Assembly: GCA_003599475.1 (NCBI GenBank)
Contig: QZKK01000210.1
Coordinates: 1 to 19,192 of the forward strand
Origin: Desulfobacteraceae bacterium
Lineage (GTDB): Bacteria > Desulfobacterota > Desulfobacteria > Desulfobacterales > SURF-15
Length of the DNA stretch: 19,192 nucleotides
Direction: 5' to 3'
The notes below the pieces were generated by a model. It did not search any database. It saw only the letters and a list, made by a program, of their open reading frames with translations, and was not told the origin of the DNA. Positions 16,909-19,192 of the stretch are shown one piece after another (positions within the stretch are counted from its first letter, which is position 1; each line of letters begins with the position of its first letter). The translations under genes and the position numbers were made by a program.

Positions 16909-17241
16909 TCACGAGATGACATCGAATTCAAAATACCTGACGCCGCAAGTATGGGAATAGCCCTCAACTTCCATTTCGTCGCACCAGACGGCGGTTGCCA
17001 GCCTGGATTTTTCAATCCCCGCGACCGGGGGGCGCAATCCCCCGGCTTCCTTATTTTCGCCCCGGCGGATTTGAATGATGGTTCCGGGGACAAGCACAAC
17101 GGAACTCCTGAAGCAGATCCCTTCCTCGCTGCTGTTCAATTCAACGGCGCGATGGAATTGACTGGAATCGAGCGGCCTGAATATCATCGGAGCGCTGGCT
17201 TGATGACGGGGGGATCTTCTATTCTCATGCGGACCGGACAT
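16909..17241 (-). CDS. PilZ-domain protein (cyclic-di-GMP receptor candidate)
   Basis: A 110-residue single-domain protein. The cyclic-di-GMP-binding signature is present: RxxxR as R8-x3-R12 (ENRRSPRHQ), then NxSxxG as N36, S38 and G41 (ELNSSEEGI), followed by the beta-strand pattern VLVPGTIIQIRR and a late SRLATAVWCDEM strand, ending HTCGVRYFEF. Proteins of this type alter the activity of a partner when cyclic-di-GMP binds. I chose ATG at 17241, with GGAG nine bases upstream and 31 bases after the glycogen-synthase-like gene. A TTG start at 17286, overlapping that gene, is also open. The tight spacing implies co-transcription with, and possibly action on, the GT5 protein. Confidence 0.88.
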   Translation of the reverse strand: MSGPHENRRSPRHQASAPMIFRPLDSSQFHRAVELNSSEEGICFRSSVVLVPGTIIQIRRGENKEAGGLRPPVAGIEKSRLATAVWCDEMEVEGYSHTCGVRYFEFDVIS

Positions 17242-17272
17242 CCTGTTTATCTCCGTGCCTGCAAAGGCCGAC

Positions 17273-18820
17273 TCAGATAGGAACAATCGCCCTGTTCAAC
17301 ACTTTTTCATACAGCTCGATATACCGGCAAACCATGATCGAATGACTGAAGTCAGACGCGCTTTCGATCATGATCCGCTCGATCTGACGGCTTTTTTCGG
17401 CTTGTGGAAGAGCGTAGAACCGCAGAGCCTCCCGGACGGCCCACATCAGTCCCGCAGCATCGCAGTTTTTAAACAGAAAGGCGTTCCCCCGATCCCCTCC
17501 GATGTTCAGCGGTTCGATGTCCTTGTGCAGCCCGTCTGCCTCATGTGCGATCGGAATCGATCCGTAAATCGGACCGATCATCTGGGACAGGTCGCTCGGC
17601 TCGAAAAGCTCCGGTATCAGTACGAAATCGGAGGCCGCATAGGCCAAGCGCACGAGTCGTTCTTCATACCCGCAGGCGGCGAAATTCAGTCGATGAGATT
17701 CGACGCTTTCCGCAAAGCCGTTTTCCAGGGCGTCCCCTGCAATGACAACCTGCAGATTGCAGTTGCTGTATTCGAAAAGGACGTCCGAAAGGATTTCTGA
17801 AAGCAATGCTCCTCCCTTTGCCGCCGAATCGAGTCCCGACGGCCAGAAAAGAACCGGGGCGCTCGAATCCATCGAAAGCCCCAAGAGCTCCTGAATATAC
17901 AGCTTGTTGTATTGCTTGGCGGCATGGTGGTTTTTTGCATGGTATCGTCGCAGCAGCCCTTTGTCCGTGGTCGGATTGAACGAGGGATCCGGCGCATTGG
18001 AAATGCTTACGGCTTTGCCTTCCCCCATTTTTACGGCAAGCTCGTGCTGGAGATTCTTGTCCAATCCTCCGATCTCGCCCCCGATGATCCGATGGAGGAA
18101 GTTCGTGCCTCCCGTGTTGAAGTAGTCGGAAGCGAAAACGCCGCTTGAAAGCAGGTCTACAGGGTTTGCGTCCCTGGAGGTTTCATAGCTGTAGGGGAAC
18201 TGCTCGTAGAACAGATACTGCCAGAACGAAGCTGCATCGATTCCGATATCTTCCATTCGAGAGAGCGTGCATGCTGCGCTCTGGGCATTGTGCATGGTAA
18301 AAAGGCAGGGGATGTTCAGCTTCCGTGCAAAGGCCGGAATCAGACCCGTCATCCAGTCCTGACAGTGGATCAGATCGGGAAGAACGCGGGGAATGATATC
18401 GTTCATGACCTCCCGTTGAAAGTTCAACGAGATCCGGACCGCATCGTATTCATTGCCGTTAGGGATGTGATCCAGGTAATAGAAGTCCCTGTCTGCGGCA
18501 AGGTGAATTCGCTCCTCCGGAAGTTCACTCGGAAGAATCCGTTGAGCTCTCCGGACAAGCAGGGGGATTTTGCGGTTGAAGATCTTGCGGTAGTTTGGCA
18601 TCGCCACATGGATGTCGGCCCCCTGTTCAAATAGCGCCCTTAAAAGGGTTGCCGAGATGTCGGCGACGGATCCGGCTTTTGCACTGAGATAATCGGAGAC
18701 CGAGCCCATCCCCGTCGGCAGATAAGAGACTGCCGGAGTCACAAAGAGAATACGAGGTTTTCCCGGTGATGATTGGATGGATGGAGCCGTTGGCTGTACT
18801 ATCTTCGGAAAGGTCTGCAA
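17273..18820 (-). CDS. Diverged GT5 glycogen/starch synthase-like protein
   Basis: A 515-residue two-domain GT-B protein matching the bacterial glycogen synthase family along its length: FVTPAVSYLPTGMGSVSDYL (26-45), ALFEQGADIHVAMPNYR, IHCQDWMTGLIPAFARKL, CLFTMHNAQS, the domain-II linker and a C-terminal IELYEKVLNR. Canonical enzymes extend glucan from ADP-glucose. Several key positions are changed: KxGGL is KAGSV (48-52), the SRLxxxKG arginine is glycine (G329, K335 kept), EPCGL is EPSDL (407-411), and the TGG loop is ADG. It may be a pseudoenzyme or have altered specificity. The start is TTG at 18820, chosen because AGGAGG lies four bases upstream and the family's N-terminal region begins soon after. 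The PilZ gene follows 31 bases downstream. Confidence 0.85.
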   Translation of the reverse strand: MQTFPKIVQPTAPSIQSSPGKPRILFVTPAVSYLPTGMGSVSDYLSAKAGSVADISATLLRALFEQGADIHVAMPNYRKIFNRKIPLLVRRAQRILPSELPEERIHLAADRDFYYLDHIPNGNEYDAVRISLNFQREVMNDIIPRVLPDLIHCQDWMTGLIPAFARKLNIPCLFTMHNAQSAACTLSRMEDIGIDAASFWQYLFYEQFPYSYETSRDANPVDLLSSGVFASDYFNTGGTNFLHRIIGGEIGGLDKNLQHELAVKMGEGKAVSISNAPDPSFNPTTDKGLLRRYHAKNHHAAKQYNKLYIQELLGLSMDSSAPVLFWPSGLDSAAKGGALLSEILSDVLFEYSNCNLQVVIAGDALENGFAESVESHRLNFAACGYEERLVRLAYAASDFVLIPELFEPSDLSQMIGPIYGSIPIAHEADGLHKDIEPLNIGGDRGNAFLFKNCDAAGLMWAVREALRFYALPQAEKSRQIERIMIESASDFSHSIMVCRYIELYEKVLNRAIVPI

Positions 18821-18824
18821 ATCT

Positions 18825-18830
18825 CCTCCT
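18825..18830 (-). promoter_or_regulatory. Ribosome-binding site deciding the TTG start of the GT5 gene
   Basis: A perfect AGGAGG on the minus strand (18830 to 18825), followed by AGAT and then TTG. The spacing is short (four bases), but no ATG or GTG nearby is served as well. Confidence 0.6.
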
Positions 18831-19093
18831 TCCGGTGGATGCGCATACGGCGCCTTCTTGATTTTTCAGGTGTTGACCGATGGCTGATTGAAACGAGCAA
18901 ACGGACGATCAGGGTAAATTCGGATGCAGAATATCGGATGAAGACTTCCATGTCCATCAGGAGAAGCCGGATATTTGGGTAGGAAATTTCCCCTATTGGA
19001 GCATAGGGCCATACCCAGTTTTTCTCATTTGCAAGTTGGAAATATTTCAAGAGAAAGGGATGTAATCTGGGGAATTCCGGAGCTTTTGTTTCT

Positions 19094-19116
19094 GCCCGCA
19101 CGCAACCGGTGCGGGC
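19094..19116. other. Strong hairpin GCCCGCAC / GTGCGGGC
   Basis: A perfect 8-bp GC-rich stem (19094-19101 with 19109-19116) and a 7-base loop. Neither strand has a run of T directly after the stem, so it is not a standard intrinsic terminator. It could be a degraded terminator or an RNA structure upstream of the GT5 gene. Confidence 0.5.
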
Positions 19117-19192
19117 TAAGTGCTTCGACGCGCAATTATTGTGACGTATTATCAGGCACTGGGTAGATATAATTGCTTGCTCGGCACTAAGT

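Larger units (their letters stand above)
18821..19192. other. Region upstream of the GT5 gene without a supported coding sequence
   Basis: This stretch of about 370 bases holds the GT5 ribosome-binding site and presumably its promoter, but I see no confident -35/-10 pair. A 100-residue minus-strand frame (19101 to 18799) is open, starting with GTG and overlapping the GT5 start by 22 bases. Its translation, rich in arginine at the end (EKSRRRRMRIHRK), resembles nothing I know. The right end, from about 19125, is AT-rich. No tRNA, repeat array or mobile-element boundary is apparent. Confidence 0.6.

Noticed and set aside
17255..17800. 181-residue + strand frame opposite the GT5 gene
   Set aside because: Antisense shadow without recognisable motifs; the minus strand protein aligns with glycogen synthases throughout.
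18799..19101. 100-residue minus-strand frame upstream of and overlapping the GT5 start
   Set aside because: GTG start, no clear ribosome-binding site, no recognisable domain, and it overlaps the GT5 ribosome-binding site. A real small gene cannot be excluded, but nothing supports it.

Overview
The window comes from a Gram-negative bacterium with fairly high GC coding DNA. My best guess is a deltaproteobacterium (Desulfobacterota). The basis is protein resemblance recalled from memory (M16 pair, DhnA-type aldolase, the GT5 subfamily, DUF2760 with Hsp70) and the kinds of AT-rich degenerate repeats between genes. No 16S or marker gene is present, so the assignment is inference. GTG and TTG starts are common: four of the fourteen genes whose start lies in the window use one.

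Layout. 1-2092 (+): the end of a polar amino-acid ABC transporter ATPase, then a radical SAM protein with an N-terminal B12-binding-like fold. 2265-3971 (+): a YedA-like EamA exporter and a WrbA flavodoxin-like quinone reductase. 4086-4256 (-): a 56-residue PRC-barrel protein. 4533-7289 (+): a zinc peptidase of family M16 and a second M16 protein that has lost the zinc site, apparently an active/inactive pair, separated by an inverted repeat. 7415-8467 (-): class I fructose-bisphosphate aldolase (FbaB). 8717-11287: trehalose-6-phosphate synthase (-) and trehalose-6-phosphate phosphatase (+), divergent rather than in an operon. 11491-16903 (+): a DUF2760 membrane protein followed by two tandem Hsp70 homologues that overlap by 11 bases. 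16909-18820 (-): a strongly diverged GT5 glycogen-synthase-like protein followed by a PilZ (cyclic-di-GMP) protein. 18821-19192: no gene I can support.

How the parts may fit. Trehalose synthesis, the aldolase and the glycogen-synthase-like protein form a loose carbohydrate storage and stress neighbourhood. The Hsp70/DUF2760 operon and the M16 pair suggest protein quality control. A palindrome with arms AATACAT and ATGTATT and a 6-base spacer occurs exactly between otsA and otsB and again upstream of fbaB. A weaker copy lies upstream of the M16 pair. It could be the operator of one regulator controlling these genes.

The strongest candidates for something not well described are: (1) the DUF2760-Hsp70-Hsp70/DUF3731 operon, whose two Hsp70s keep the ATPase residues but lack the canonical substrate-binding domain; (2) the GT5 protein with several altered active-site positions, next to a PilZ gene; (3) the shared palindrome.
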